From: Oxobacter pfennigii
GTDB lineage: Bacteria > Bacillota > Clostridia > Clostridiales > Oxobacteraceae
Direction: 5' to 3'
Length of the DNA stretch: 48,308 nucleotides
Assembly (NCBI RefSeq): GCF_001317355.1
Contig: NZ_LKET01000012.1
Coordinates: 1-48,308 of the forward strand
Shown here: positions 23,657 through 31,942 of the stretch, piece by piece
Layout: the number at the start of each line of letters is the position of its first letter
Position numbering within the stretch: position 1 is the first letter of the stretch
Position numbers and translations under genes: made by a program
Notes under the pieces: model-generated
Seen by the model: only the letters and a program-made list of their open reading frames with translations
Databases searched by the model: none
Told to the model about the DNA's origin: nothing

Positions 23657-25786
23657 ATGGTAATGAAGAAAAACTGTAGCTCAGATGGGAATATAACCAC
23701 TCTATTTGGTTCAAATGTATTCAATGATGCAGTTATGAAGGAAAGGCTTCCTAAAAGCACATATAAAGCTTTAAAGAAGACTATTGATGAGGGTGCGCCA
23801 TTAGACCCATCCATAGCTGACATTGTAGCTAATGCCATGAAAGATTGGGCAATTGAAAAAGGAGCTACACATTTTACTCATTGGTTCCAGCCAATGACAG
23901 GTGTAACTGCTGAAAAGCATGATTCCTTTATTTCGCCGACTCCTGACGGAAAAGTAATTATGGAGTTCTCAGGCAAGGAATTGATAAAAGGCGAGCCTGA
24001 TGCATCATCCTTCCCTTCAGGCGGATTAAGAGCAACATTTGAAGCAAGAGGATATACGGCATGGGATTGTACCTCACCGGCATTCTTGAAAGAAGATGCA
24101 GCAGGTGTGACACTGTTCATCCCAACAGCTTTCTGCTCATATACCGGAGAAGCATTGGACCAGAAGACTCCTTTACTGCGGTCAATGGAAGCGTTGTCAA
24201 AGCAGGCCATAAGGATTTTAAGGCTTTTCGGAAACACTACTGCAAAGACTGTAATAAGCACTGTAGGTCCTGAACAGGAATACTTCCTCATAGATAAAGC
24301 TTTCTATGAAAAGAGAAAAGACCTTGTATTGACGGGAAGAACATTGTTTGGTTCAAAACCTCCTAAGGGTCAGGAACTTGAAGATCATTATTTCGGAAGC
24401 ATAAAAGAAAGAATTTCAGAATATATGAAAGAGCTTGATACTGAGCTGTGGAAATTAGGCGTTACTGCTAAAACAAAACACAACGAAGTCGCTCCCGCAC
24501 AGTATGAACTTGCTCCCATATTTGCAACTACAAACGTTGCAACAGACCACAACCAGCTGACAATGGATTTAATGAGGAAGATAGCTGCAAGGCACGGGCT
24601 TACTTGCCTTCTTCATGAAAAACCATTTGCCGGCGTTAACGGTTCAGGCAAACACAACAACTGGTCAATAGCTGCGGATGACGGAGACAACTTGTTATCC
24701 CCGGGTTCAACACCTCACGATAATACAAGGTTCCTTTTATTCCTCTGTGCCGTTATTAAAGCAGTTGATGAATATGCAGAATTGTTAAGGGTATCTGCGG
24801 CCAATCCTGGAAATGACCACCGTCTAGGCGCTAACGAAGCACCGCCGGCTATCATATCCATGTTCCTTGGCGACCAGCTCACTGATATAATGGATCAGCT
24901 TTCAAACGGCGGAGCCACAAGCTCAAAGGAAGGCGGAATCCTTGAAATAGGAGTATCAACTTTGCCTCCTCTTCCAAAGGATTCAACTGACAGAAACAGA
25001 ACGTCACCATTTGCATTCACCGGCAACAAGTTTGAGTTCAGAATGGTTGCTTCATCTGCATCCATAGCTTTACCAAACATAGTGCTGAATACAATTGTCG
25101 CTGAAGTATTGAGCCAGATTGCTGACAGATTGGAAGGAGCAGCGGATTTCAACGGTGAAATCAAGAAGATATTGAAAGAAGTTGCAGTTAACAATAAGAG
25201 AATAATATTCAACGGCAACGGTTATTCCGATGAATGGGTAGCTGAAGCTGAAAAAAGAGGACTTCCAAATATCAAGTCAACTGTTGCTGCTATATCTGCT
25301 TTAATCAGTGAAAAGGCCAAGATATTTGAAAAACACGGCGTATTAAGCCATAAAGAGCTTGAATCCAGATATGAAATAGCCCTCGAAGGATATATCAAAC
25401 AAATAAACATCGAAGCTTTAACAATGCTGGATATGGCAAAACGCCAGATTCTTCCTGCATCCATTGATTACAGCACTGTTCTTGCATCAAACATCAACAC
25501 AATCAAGAAGGCACTGCCGGCTGCTGATGTAAGTGCACAGGAAGGCTTGTTGAAAGAGCTTACAGATACAATTGGTTCCTTCAATAAATATATTGCAGTT
25601 CTTGAGAAAACTGTTGAAGAAGCACAGGAATTGGAAGGCGACACATTAAAAGCTGCCAAGTTCTACAGAGATGGCGTATTCAAGGATATGGGTGTCTTAA
25701 GGACTTACGGTGACAAGCTTGAAACAATTGTTGATTCAAAATTGTGGCCGCTTCCGACTTACTCAGATATGTTATTCTTATTTTAA
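23657..25786 (+). CDS. glnN: Glutamine synthetase type III
   Basis: This protein of 709 residues has the large size typical of GS III. Diagnostic segments include [20 protein letters not shown] near the N-terminus. The catalytic core carries [11 protein letters not shown] (metal-binding Glu), [39 protein letters not shown] (the GSGKH ammonium/metal loop) and [18 protein letters not shown]. It makes glutamine from glutamate, ammonia and ATP and is the main nitrogen assimilation step. GS III is a dodecamer and lacks the adenylylation control of GS I. ATG start with AGGAGG upstream. The strong leader terminator points to control by attenuation, and a hairpin terminator follows the gene. Confidence 0.96.
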   Translation: MVMKKNCSSDGNITTLFGSNVFNDAVMKERLPKSTYKALKKTIDEGAPLDPSIADIVANAMKDWAIEKGATHFTHWFQPMTGVTAEKHDSFISPTPDGKVIMEFSGKELIKGEPDASSFPSGGLRATFEARGYTAWDCTSPAFLKEDAAGVTLFIPTAFCSYTGEALDQKTPLLRSMEALSKQAIRILRLFGNTTAKTVISTVGPEQEYFLIDKAFYEKRKDLVLTGRTLFGSKPPKGQELEDHYFGSIKERISEYMKELDTELWKLGVTAKTKHNEVAPAQYELAPIFATTNVATDHNQLTMDLMRKIAARHGLTCLLHEKPFAGVNGSGKHNNWSIAADDGDNLLSPGSTPHDNTRFLLFLCAVIKAVDEYAELLRVSAANPGNDHRLGANEAPPAIISMFLGDQLTDIMDQLSNGGATSSKEGGILEIGVSTLPPLPKDSTDRNRTSPFAFTGNKFEFRMVASSASIALPNIVLNTIVAEVLSQIADRLEGAADFNGEIKKILKEVAVNNKRIIFNGNGYSDEWVAEAEKRGLPNIKSTVAAISALISEKAKIFEKHGVLSHKELESRYEIALEGYIKQINIEALTMLDMAKRQILPASIDYSTVLASNINTIKKALPAADVSAQEGLLKELTDTIGSFNKYIAVLEKTVEEAQELEGDTLKAAKFYRDGVFKDMGVLRTYGDKLETIVDSKLWPLPTYSDMLFLF

Positions 25787-25825
25787 AGAATAGTCTTATA
25801 ATTGAAAAATCCTCCAAACTAAGTT

Positions 25826-25855
25826 GGGGACATACCTTCAGGTGTGTCCCCTTTC
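25826..25855 (+). terminator. Terminator of glnN built from a GGGGACA-type repeat
   Basis: GGGGACATACC (25826-25836) pairs with GGTGTGTCCCC (25841-25851; one G-U pair) and is followed by TTTCCCTTTT. The same TTGGGGACA word recurs at 38.8-39.0 kb and 43.58 kb. Confidence 0.65.
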
Positions 25856-25893
25856 CCTTTTCACCACTTAAATGAGTGGTATTGCTGTTTTAA

Positions 25894-26656
25894 GGGGCAC
25901 TTCCATGTGCAGCCGGGCTTGCCACACCGACAGCTATAAGCGCATCTATGGGAAATGCGGCTAAAAGGGGTATACTGATAAAGGGCGGAAACCACTTAGA
26001 AAAAATAGGCCAGACTGTGCTCTTCGTGGCACGGGGCAAGAAGCTTATAGGCTTGATAGGTATAAAGGACAGGGTAAGAAAGGGAAGCTATGGGGCAATA
26101 AGAAACTTAAGGCACAAAGGTATAGATGATATCGCTCTTATTACCGGAGATTGCACCGAGGTAGGGGAACTGGTTAAAAATGAGCTGGGCCTTGACAGCC
26201 TCTATGCCAATATTCTGCCAAAAGGAAAAGTAAGAATAGTTGAAAACTATCAGGAGCAGGGAAAGATGGTCACCATGGTAGGAGAAGGAATAAATGATTC
26301 CCCGGCTCTTGCCACAGCCGATATAGGTATTGCCATGGGTACCGGCGGCTGATGCTGCGATAGAATCCGCCGATATAGTCTTAGCCGGCGATGACCCAGA
26401 GAAGATTGTCGCCTTGATTGAACTTAGCAATTACACCATGGAAATAGTAAAACAGAATTTTATTTTTGCAGTGGGTATTAATGCTTTGGGATTGATTTTA
26501 GGCGCAGGGAAGATCATTTCTCCTTTGTCTGCAGCAATTTTGCATAATCTCAGTACCTTTGGCGTAGTTGTCAACTCTTCAAGGCTGCTGAATTACTCAA
26601 CAGGCAAAAAGAGAGGGAGAAAGGCAAATGTCAAAGATAAGCGAACTGGAAGATAA
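25894..26656 (+). pseudogene. P1B-type cation-transporting ATPase, triply damaged
   Basis: Only part of a heavy-metal P-type ATPase remains. It begins abruptly within the transmembrane metal site (LPCAAGLATPTAISASMGNA, equivalent to the CPCALGLATPTA motif). It runs into ILIKGGNHLEKIG and then jumps directly to the late P-domain (LIGLIGIKDRVR, ITGD, VGEGINDSPALATADIGIAM). The phosphorylation loop DKTGT and the whole nucleotide-binding domain that should lie between are missing. A +1 base insertion (extra G near 26347) shifts the frame, after which the sequence continues as DAAIESADIVLAGDDPEKIV and the last membrane helices. It cannot pump ions. The 5' half is absent and replaced by hairpin sequence. 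Confidence 0.9.
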
Positions 26657-26867
26657 AATGAAGGCCTGTATGGCACAGGCCAAGGAATGTGTTGATTTAA
26701 GCATAAGCATAATCCAGGAGGATAAAGAAGCCAAACGCTATATATATAAGCACTGGAGCAATTTTTTATATCACTTTCTGGATTATATTAAATTAAAGGA
26801 AAAGGAATCGGGCCAGGAAATACTCAAAGGTGTTTTCATGACAAAACTTATAAAATACTTCAGGTAA
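26628..26867 (+). CDS. Small helical protein of unknown function
   Basis: This protein of 79 residues starts inside the end of the ATPase pseudogene, with GGGAG about 10 bases upstream. It is predicted to be mostly helical, with Cys residues in KACMAQAKECVDL and an aromatic stretch (HWSNFLYHFLDYIKLKEKE). There is no signal peptide. The overlap with the ATPase suggests the two were once co-transcribed, possibly with metal homeostasis as a shared theme, but no function is recognised. A strong terminator follows. Confidence 0.55.
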   Translation: MSKISELEDKMKACMAQAKECVDLSISIIQEDKEAKRYIYKHWSNFLYHFLDYIKLKEKESGQEILKGVFMTKLIKYFR

Positions 26868-26898
26868 TGGAATAAATTATACCGAAGATATTTATAAA

Positions 26899-26924
26899 AA
26901 TAAGCGCTTTTAATAGCGCTTATT
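26899..26924 (+). terminator. Intrinsic terminator after the small helical gene
   Basis: A perfect 10-bp stem (AATAAGCGCT / AGCGCTTATT) closes a 6-base loop and is followed by TTTATA. The A/T flanks extend it, so it could work both ways. Confidence 0.8.
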
Positions 26925-26998
26925 TTTATAAAGAATTTTAATTGATGTACTTATACCAGGCTGTATTTTATATATATTTTAAGAGATGGGAAATCGAT

Positions 26999-27181
26999 AT
27001 GACTATTAAAAAACCCTTAAGTGTATGGTGTTGGGTTAAGCCGGCGGTTTTTGATTACGTTGCTTTGACATGTGACCAGTAACTTGGATTTTGGACCCTT
27101 CTGCTTATTCCATTCTCCCATGCAGTGCATTGGGCTTTATTTGGAGCTATTGTTGACAGGAATATTATGGAAGAATTATAA
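26999..27181 (+). pseudogene. Remnant of a small membrane protein with an in-frame stop
   Basis: One frame runs from an ATG (MTIKKPLSVWCWVKPAVFDY) through a TAA at 27080. It then continues in the same frame as a hydrophobic, protein-like segment (LGFWTLLLIPFSHAVHWALF, then GAIVDRNIMEEL). The rest of the 26925-27397 gap holds no convincing gene. A 77-codon open frame at 27072-27305 in another register is not accepted, as it has no ribosome site or family features. Confidence 0.3.
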
Positions 27182-27397
27182 TGATTTTATTAAGCAATCT
27201 GATTACCAGCATAGCATGTATCCCTCCTTGGGCTGTCCTTTAGACAGTATAGTTTTTATCTTGTCGATATCTCATCTTGACGTTCAGCCACAACATCACC
27301 ATTAGAATGACTTACTGCGTTACCGGCATGCGATTATTAAAAAGTCCACAGTGTTAAACAAAGTATAAGTAAAAAATCTTAAGAAAGGAACATATTG

Positions 27398-27982
27398 ATG
27401 TTAAATACATCATACAAGAAAGATATGAAAAAAATTATTGCTCTCAACGGAAGTCCTCATCAACATGGCTGCACCGCTGCATTAATGAATGAAGTTATCA
27501 ATTCTTTAGTAAAACAGGGTGCAGATGTCAAGACCTATCATATAAGTAAAATGGACATCAAATATTGCCAGGGCTGCGGCGGGTGCACGAAACATGGCAA
27601 GTGCGTACTACAGGATGATATGCAGGTTTTATATGATGAAATTGCATCAGCTGATATTCTCATACTTGCAACACCTGTTTATTTTTGGCAGATGACTGCG
27701 CAGCTAAAGACAGTGATCGACCGCTGCCAGCCCTTCGGGAGACCCAACAGCACGATAAAACTTGAACACGGTAAAAAAGCATTGATTATCGCTACACAAG
27801 GAAGACCGGATGAGACTGCTTTTATCCCTTATTTTGAACATGCAGCAAAAAGTTTATCTTTACTGGGTTTTGATTTTGTTGAACTGCTTATTGCAGGCGG
27901 TACACATGAGCCAGAAGATGTGCTTAATCAAAATAAAGTACTTCATCGGGCAAAAAAACTGAGTGTTTGGGTAACCGAATAA
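27398..27982 (+). CDS. Flavodoxin-fold NAD(P)H-dependent FMN reductase / iron-sulfur flavoprotein-like
   Basis: This protein of 194 residues has an N-terminal FMN phosphate-binding loop (IIALNGSPHQHGCTAALMNE). A Cys-rich segment follows (KYCQGCGGCTKHGKC), and then the flavodoxin-like ILATPVYFWQMTAQLKTVIDR motif. The CxGCGGCxxxGxC arrangement is typical of NADPH-dependent FMN reductases related to iron-sulfur flavoproteins of anaerobes. Only some of those bind a cluster, and the spacing here does not prove one. The ATG at 27398, 9 bases after AGGA, is used; the ATG at 27425 (MKKIIALNGSP) is an alternative matching the usual family N-terminus. Likely role: flavin-based reduction of quinones, nitro compounds or oxidants. 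No operon partner is evident. Confidence 0.85.
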   Translation: MLNTSYKKDMKKIIALNGSPHQHGCTAALMNEVINSLVKQGADVKTYHISKMDIKYCQGCGGCTKHGKCVLQDDMQVLYDEIASADILILATPVYFWQMTAQLKTVIDRCQPFGRPNSTIKLEHGKKALIIATQGRPDETAFIPYFEHAAKSLSLLGFDFVELLIAGGTHEPEDVLNQNKVLHRAKKLSVWVTE

Positions 27983-28373
27983 ATAGCATTAAATGAAATT
28001 TAATGCTAGGCATATAAGTTTTAACGTATATAACATAGGTGTTTACCCCAGTTTTACCCTTGATACTTTGGTAGAATCGCTAGTATTGTCTTGATAATTT
28101 TTCTGAAGGCTCTCAAATACTGATATAATTTGTGTTTTCTGCCATTATTTCATTAAAGCACATTATAATGATAGGTTCTTCGGAAGTTATAAATTCACTG
28201 TAATAAGAAATACAAACGCAGGGCCAATAATTTCAGGTAATTGTTGGCCCTTTAATATTGATACATATTACAAAGTTCATTCTCTACAGATGTGTTTTTT
28301 TCAGTATACAGACAATACTAATTAATATATAATCAAAATATCGTAATTTTGTTAATATTAGGGGATTATGTCT
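27983..28373. other. Intergenic region with two hairpins
   Basis: AGCATTAAA/TTTAATGCT (27985-28007) directly follows the flavoprotein gene and may aid termination. GGGCCAATAA/TTGTTGGCCC (28221-28250, followed by TTTAAT) looks like a terminator although no gene precedes it closely. A UUCG-type mini-hairpin lies near 28170. The region could encode a small RNA; nothing more specific is visible. Confidence 0.4.
28221..28250 (+). terminator. Terminator-like hairpin without an obvious upstream gene
   Basis: GGGCCAATAA and TTGTTGGCCC pair with one mismatch around a 10-base loop and are followed by TTTAAT. It may end transcripts from the flavoprotein gene or from an unannotated small RNA. Confidence 0.45.
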
Positions 28374-28541
28374 ATGAAGGATATTGTAAACAGCAACTGC
28401 AGCAAATGCAGAGAGTATTTTAAAGAGGAATGCATCGAAACAACCGGGGGCTGCATATGTAAAAACTGCCCCAGGAACTTGGGAAAATGCATTATCACAA
28501 AATGGTGTTCAGAAACGGAATCAGCCATATTTATGGAATAA
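28374..28541 (+). CDS. Small cysteine-rich protein (55 residues), probable metal-binding
   Basis: This short gene has a good ribosome site (AGGGG, 9 bases upstream). It encodes MKDIVNSNCSKCREYFKEEC and continues with CICKNCPRNLGKC. Eight cysteines fall at 9, 12, 20, 27, 29, 32, 39 and 45, as CxxC, CxCxxC and spaced singles, suited to zinc or an iron-sulfur cluster. There is no signal peptide. The stop lies 18 bases before the start of the BaiN-type flavoprotein, so the two are almost certainly co-transcribed. I do not recognise a named family. A redox or metal-chaperone role beside a flavoprotein is inference. The ATG at 28368 is too close to the ribosome site and less likely. Confidence 0.75.
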   Translation: MKDIVNSNCSKCREYFKEECIETTGGCICKNCPRNLGKCIITKWCSETESAIFME

Positions 28542-28559
28542 TAGTTGGGAGTATTTAAA

Positions 28560-29807
28560 ATGTCAGCACTTCAAAACAATAACATTTTAATAATAGGCGG
28601 CGGAGCCTCGGGGATGATAGCGGCCATTGCGGCAAAAAGGGCAGGGGCTTTTGTCACCATTTTAGAGAGAAACCAGCGGGTTGGACGTAAGATACTGGCA
28701 ACGGGCAACGGCAGGTGCAATCTTACCAATACATATATAGATGTTGATAGATATCACGGAAAGCATCCTGAATTTGTATACGGACCGCTAAATTCCTTTG
28801 ATTATGACGCCACCATAGATTTCTTTGAAAAACTGGGTATAGCTCACATAGTAGAAGATGAGGGAAAGGTGTTCCCCATGTCCCTGCAGGCTTCCAGCGT
28901 TTTGGACGTATTGAGATATGAGCTGGAGGATTTGGGCGTAAATGTGGTATGCGAAGCTGAAGCTGCTGACATAAAAAAGAAGGATGTCTTTACCGTGACA
29001 TTAAAGGACGGCAGAGTTTTTAAAGGAGATAAGGTTATAATTGCGGCAGGAGGCAAGGCCAGCCCGGATTTGGGATCTAACGGCAGCGGGTACATACTGG
29101 CGGAGAAGTTAGGCCACAAAATAGTAAATCCTTTTCCGGCACTGGTGCAATTGAAGCTCTCATCAAAATATTTAAAGCAGCTTAGCGGTATAAAATTTGA
29201 GGGAGCTGCAGAAATTCTGGTTAAGGATAAAGTAATAAGAAGAGAAGAAGGAGAGATACTTTTTACCGAATACGGCATATCCGGGCCTCCTGTTTTACAG
29301 CTTAGCAGAGTTGCGGCAGAAAATCTTTTAAAAAATGATAAAGTATATATAAAAGTCGCAATAATAAAGGATATGACAAAGGAAGCTTTAGATGGAATCC
29401 TTTTAAAAAGATTTCAGGATGGCAGCAACAAACCACTATCTTTTAACTTTGTAGGATTTTTAAATAAAAAATTAGTGCCTGTAATATTAAAAGAAGCCGG
29501 CATTGATGATATAAACAAACCGGCAGGCAGCGTGAGCTCCCAGGAAAGAAAAAAGCTTGCTTCAATTCTCACCGACTGGAGATTTGAAGTGACAGGCACA
29601 AATCCCTGGCATTCCGCCCAGGTAACTGCAGGCGGCGTAGATGTCTGTGGTATTGATAATAAGACTATGGAATCTAAAATAGTTCCCGGCCTTTATTTTG
29701 CAGGGGAGGTTGTGGATATTGATGGTGACTGCGGAGGCTATAACCTTCAGTGGGCGTGGTCCTCAGGATATGTGGCAGGGATGAATGCAGCCAATGTTAA
29801 ATTTTGA
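28560..29807 (+). CDS. HI0933/BaiN-family FAD-dependent oxidoreductase
   Basis: This protein of 415 residues has an N-terminal dinucleotide-binding motif (ILIIGGGASGMIAAIAAKRA). The family signature RVGRKILATGNGRCNLTN follows, and the C-terminus carries QVTAGGVDVCGIDNKTMESK and a DGDCGGYNLQWAWSSG motif that closes the flavin site. The family's founding structural member is HI0933. One member, BaiN of Clostridium scindens, was proposed to reduce bile-acid intermediates, but most are uncharacterised, so a bile-acid role should not be assumed. The ATG at 28560, 8 bases after GGGAG, is preferred over the TTG at 28545. The Cys-rich mini-gene directly upstream probably shares its transcript. Confidence 0.9.
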   Translation: MSALQNNNILIIGGGASGMIAAIAAKRAGAFVTILERNQRVGRKILATGNGRCNLTNTYIDVDRYHGKHPEFVYGPLNSFDYDATIDFFEKLGIAHIVEDEGKVFPMSLQASSVLDVLRYELEDLGVNVVCEAEAADIKKKDVFTVTLKDGRVFKGDKVIIAAGGKASPDLGSNGSGYILAEKLGHKIVNPFPALVQLKLSSKYLKQLSGIKFEGAAEILVKDKVIRREEGEILFTEYGISGPPVLQLSRVAAENLLKNDKVYIKVAIIKDMTKEALDGILLKRFQDGSNKPLSFNFVGFLNKKLVPVILKEAGIDDINKPAGSVSSQERKKLASILTDWRFEVTGTNPWHSAQVTAGGVDVCGIDNKTMESKIVPGLYFAGEVVDIDGDCGGYNLQWAWSSGYVAGMNAANVKF

Positions 29808-29824
29808 TTAATCAATATAAAACG

Positions 29825-29853
29825 TTGACATTTATGAGTGTGGAGCATAGAAT
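29825..29853 (+). promoter_or_regulatory. Sigma-A promoter of the M-box/mgtE transcript
   Basis: A consensus TTGACA (29825-29830), a 17-base spacer and TAGAAT (29848-29853) precede the riboswitch by about 20 bases. Confidence 0.8.
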
Positions 29854-29869
29854 AATAATGAAAATTCAA

Positions 29870-30032
29870 TAAAACCTCGGTAGGTGAGGTTACTACAGGG
29901 ATAAGGGCTGCTGCCGTAAAAGGATGGAGACATTCTTAACTGGTGAGCAGGTTTAGCCGAACAAAGAAGGCTTAACTTAATGCAGCTTCATGGCCTTGCA
30001 GAGCCAAAACTTGAACGGGAAATGGTGATTTT
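29870..30032 (+). promoter_or_regulatory. M-box (ykoK) magnesium riboswitch
   Basis: The leader carries conserved M-box words: the AACCTC/GAGGTT hairpin around GGTAGGT (29873-29890), GGGATAAGGGCTGCTGCCGT, and TTAATGCAGCT after the GAACAAAGAAGGC region. The class senses Mg2+: the ion-bound fold exposes a terminator and shuts off Mg2+ importers. Its position between a strong promoter and an mgtE gene, with an intrinsic terminator directly after it, matches the known arrangement. The 3' limit is approximate. Confidence 0.9.
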
Positions 30033-30067
30033 GCCTTTGTCATGTTCAAGTTTGACGAAGGCTTTTT
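30033..30067 (+). terminator. Riboswitch-controlled terminator
   Basis: GCCTTTGTCA (30033-30042) pairs with TGACGAAGGC (30053-30062; one G-U) and five T residues follow. The competing pairing ACTTGAAC/GTTCAAGT (30009-30016 with 30044-30051) overlaps the terminator loop and could be part of the switch. Confidence 0.85.
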
Positions 30068-30131
30068 AAATTTAAGCCGGGTTATCTAAAACTTAAATTA
30101 TAAAAATATATTTTATCCGGAGGTGATAAGA

Positions 30132-30230
30132 ATGGAGTCTGGCAGTAGTAGCATGGACAGCAGCGATGAGCTTATGCATATGAGAGTAAACAGAATATTC
30201 ATTTTGTCAGGCTTCATTCTTATGGAATAA
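30132..30230 (+). CDS. Small ORF (32 residues) downstream of the M-box terminator
   Basis: An ATG with an excellent ribosome site (GGAGGTGATAAG) opens a 32-codon frame. The N-terminus is Ser/Asp-rich (MESGSSSMDSSDELMHMRVN) and the end is hydrophobic (RIFILSGFILME). It lies on the mgtE transcript after the riboswitch terminator, so it would be made when Mg2+ is low. The strong ribosome site is the main evidence. It could be a regulatory leader peptide or a small membrane-associated protein. No homologue is known to me. Confidence 0.5.
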   Translation: MESGSSSMDSSDELMHMRVNRIFILSGFILME

Positions 30231-30477
30231 AACTGACACTTCTCTTTCTCTTATATGCTTTTCTTTTATAGCAAGCCTGTGTTATTTTTCTGTTTTTAAT
30301 ATTATGTATGAAAAATTTTAATTAAAAATTGAAATAAATGCTTAAAAATTGGTTAAAAGCTATATGTATTAACCTTGATTTGTTGTTACCTTTTTGAGGT
30401 ATACGTCAGCATTATATTTAAGTCCTGAATGCAGGCTTAAAAAGGGGTATTCCTTATTTATAAAGGAGGTGGTAGTT
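30231..30477. other. AT-rich spacer in the mgtE leader
   Basis: No gene is seen. A hairpin at about 30418-30441 (TTTAAGTCCTG / CAGGCTTAAA, one bulge) lies 40 bases before the second small ORF. An additional internal promoter is possible but none is clear. Confidence 0.35.
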
Positions 30478-30570
30478 ATGGATTCTGACCCTGAAACATG
30501 TAATTTTGTCAAAAAAGTAAATAATATTATAAGAGCCATAACTGCCTGCCCGGCAGCAAGGCTCTGCTGA
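30478..30570 (+). CDS. Small ORF (30 residues) directly upstream of mgtE
   Basis: An ATG preceded by AAAGGAGGTGG opens a 30-codon frame (MDSDPETCNFVKKVNNIIRA, then ITACPAARLC). Its stop lies 14 bases before the mgtE start, and the mgtE ribosome site AGGAGGG falls in that gap. The arrangement is that of a translated leader peptide or a tiny coupled gene. It contains three Cys residues and an acidic N-terminus. Function unknown; reality rests on the near-perfect ribosome site and the tight coupling to mgtE. Confidence 0.55.
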   Translation: MDSDPETCNFVKKVNNIIRAITACPAARLC

Positions 30571-30584
30571 AGGAGGGCTTTTAA

Positions 30585-31919
30585 ATGAAAGAACTTATTT
30601 TAAGACTTATAGAAGAAGGCAAATATGTAAAAGCAAGAAAAGAAATCATAGATATGAACGTAGTTGATATAGCCCAGTTTTTTGAGGAATTAGACAAACA
30701 AAAGCTGCTGGTTATGTTTCGCATACTTCCGAAAGAGATTGCATCAGGTGTATTTTCATATATATCCAACGATCTTCAAAGGTATATAATCGAATCCATA
30801 ACGGATAAAGAAATTAATAATATAATAGATGAGCTGTTTTTAGATGACGCAGTGGACTTTTTGGAGGAGATGCCTTCAAATGTTGTAAAGAAAGTGTTGA
30901 AAAACACCGATGAAAATACCAGAAAGCTAATTAATCAGTTCTTAAGCTATCCCGAGGATTCTGCCGGAAGTATAATGACCATAGAATATGTGGATTTGAA
31001 AAAAGAGATGACGGTACGCCAGTCCATAGAGCATATAAAAGAAACGGGAATAGATAAAGAAACCATTGATACATTATACGTCACAAATGAAAACAGAAAA
31101 CTCGAAGGAGTTATATCCATAAGAAAGCTTATTTTAAGCGATGACGAAAAAAAGGTCAAGGATATAATGAAGACTGACATTATTTATATAAGCACCCATG
31201 ATGATCAGGAAAAGATCGCATTACTGTTTAAAAAATACGACTTTACCTCCATGCCTGTAGTGGATAATGAGTGCAGGCTGGTTGGGATAGTTACAATAGA
31301 TGACGTTGTGGATATTATAGAGCAGGAGAACACCGAGGACATTCAGAAAATGGCGGCTATGCAGCCTTCAGAACAGGAGTATTTGAAAACAAAGGTTATA
31401 ACACTTGCAAAGCACAGGATAGTCTGGCTTTTGATACTCATGATTTCTGCAACTTTTACAGGGAAAATTATAATGAGATTTGAGCATGTATTACAGTCGG
31501 TAGTGATCCTTGCATCATTTATTCCCATGCTTATGGATACGGGAGGCAATGCAGGTTCTCAATCCTCTACCCTGGTAATAAGGGGATTGGCATTAGGGGA
31601 AGTAAAATTTAAGGATGTTTTCAGAGTTCTGTTAAAAGAACTTCAGGTCAGCCTTCTTGTGGGAATCACTTTGTCTGCAGTAAATTTTATAAGAATATAT
31701 TATTTTGAAAAGATTGATTTATTGATAGCAATAACCGTTTGCATAAGCCTGTTTTTTACAGTCATACTGGCGAAACTGGTAGGCGGGACGCTTCCCATAA
31801 TTGCGCAAAAATTGAAAGTTGACCCCGCCATAATGGCAAGTCCACTAATTACAACCATAGTGGATGCCGTAGCTTTGACCTTGTTTTTTACAATAGCCAC
31901 TCATCTTTTAGGCATATAA
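30585..31919 (+). CDS. mgtE: Magnesium transporter MgtE
   Basis: This protein of 444 residues has the full MgtE architecture: a helical N domain (about 1-130, with VDIAQFFEELDKQKLLVMF and LDDAVDFLEEMPSNVVKKVL), a pair of CBS domains (about 135-255), a plug helix and five membrane helices (about 285-444). Channel signatures include FIPMLMDTGGNAGSQSSTLV and ALGEVKFKDVF, with the Mg2+-coordinating Asp in the last helix (TTIVDAVALTLFF). It forms a homodimeric Mg2+ channel in the cell membrane that closes when cytosolic Mg2+ is high. Transcription is under the M-box upstream, so it is controlled both at RNA level and by its own sensor domain. ATG with AGGAGGG upstream. Confidence 0.96.
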   Translation: MKELILRLIEEGKYVKARKEIIDMNVVDIAQFFEELDKQKLLVMFRILPKEIASGVFSYISNDLQRYIIESITDKEINNIIDELFLDDAVDFLEEMPSNVVKKVLKNTDENTRKLINQFLSYPEDSAGSIMTIEYVDLKKEMTVRQSIEHIKETGIDKETIDTLYVTNENRKLEGVISIRKLILSDDEKKVKDIMKTDIIYISTHDDQEKIALLFKKYDFTSMPVVDNECRLVGIVTIDDVVDIIEQENTEDIQKMAAMQPSEQEYLKTKVITLAKHRIVWLLILMISATFTGKIIMRFEHVLQSVVILASFIPMLMDTGGNAGSQSSTLVIRGLALGEVKFKDVFRVLLKELQVSLLVGITLSAVNFIRIYYFEKIDLLIAITVCISLFFTVILAKLVGGTLPIIAQKLKVDPAIMASPLITTIVDAVALTLFFTIATHLLGI

Positions 31920-31942
31920 ATTATTTTATATGCCTATTTTTT
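31911..31942 (+). terminator. mgtE terminator overlapping the stop codons of mgtE and the AlaX gene
   Basis: GGCATATAAA (31911-31920) includes the mgtE stop and pairs exactly with TTTATATGCC (31925-31934), followed by TATTTTTT. The stem therefore uses the last codons of mgtE and of the convergent AlaX gene. Confidence 0.7.

Noticed and set aside
27072-27305. 77-codon plus-strand frame in the 27 kb gap
   Set aside because: No ribosome site or motif; a different register gives a more protein-like (though broken) reading.
28560-29807. Assigning a bile-acid pathway role from the BaiN similarity
   Set aside because: No other bai genes are present and most members of the HI0933 family are uncharacterised; only the flavoprotein family call is kept.
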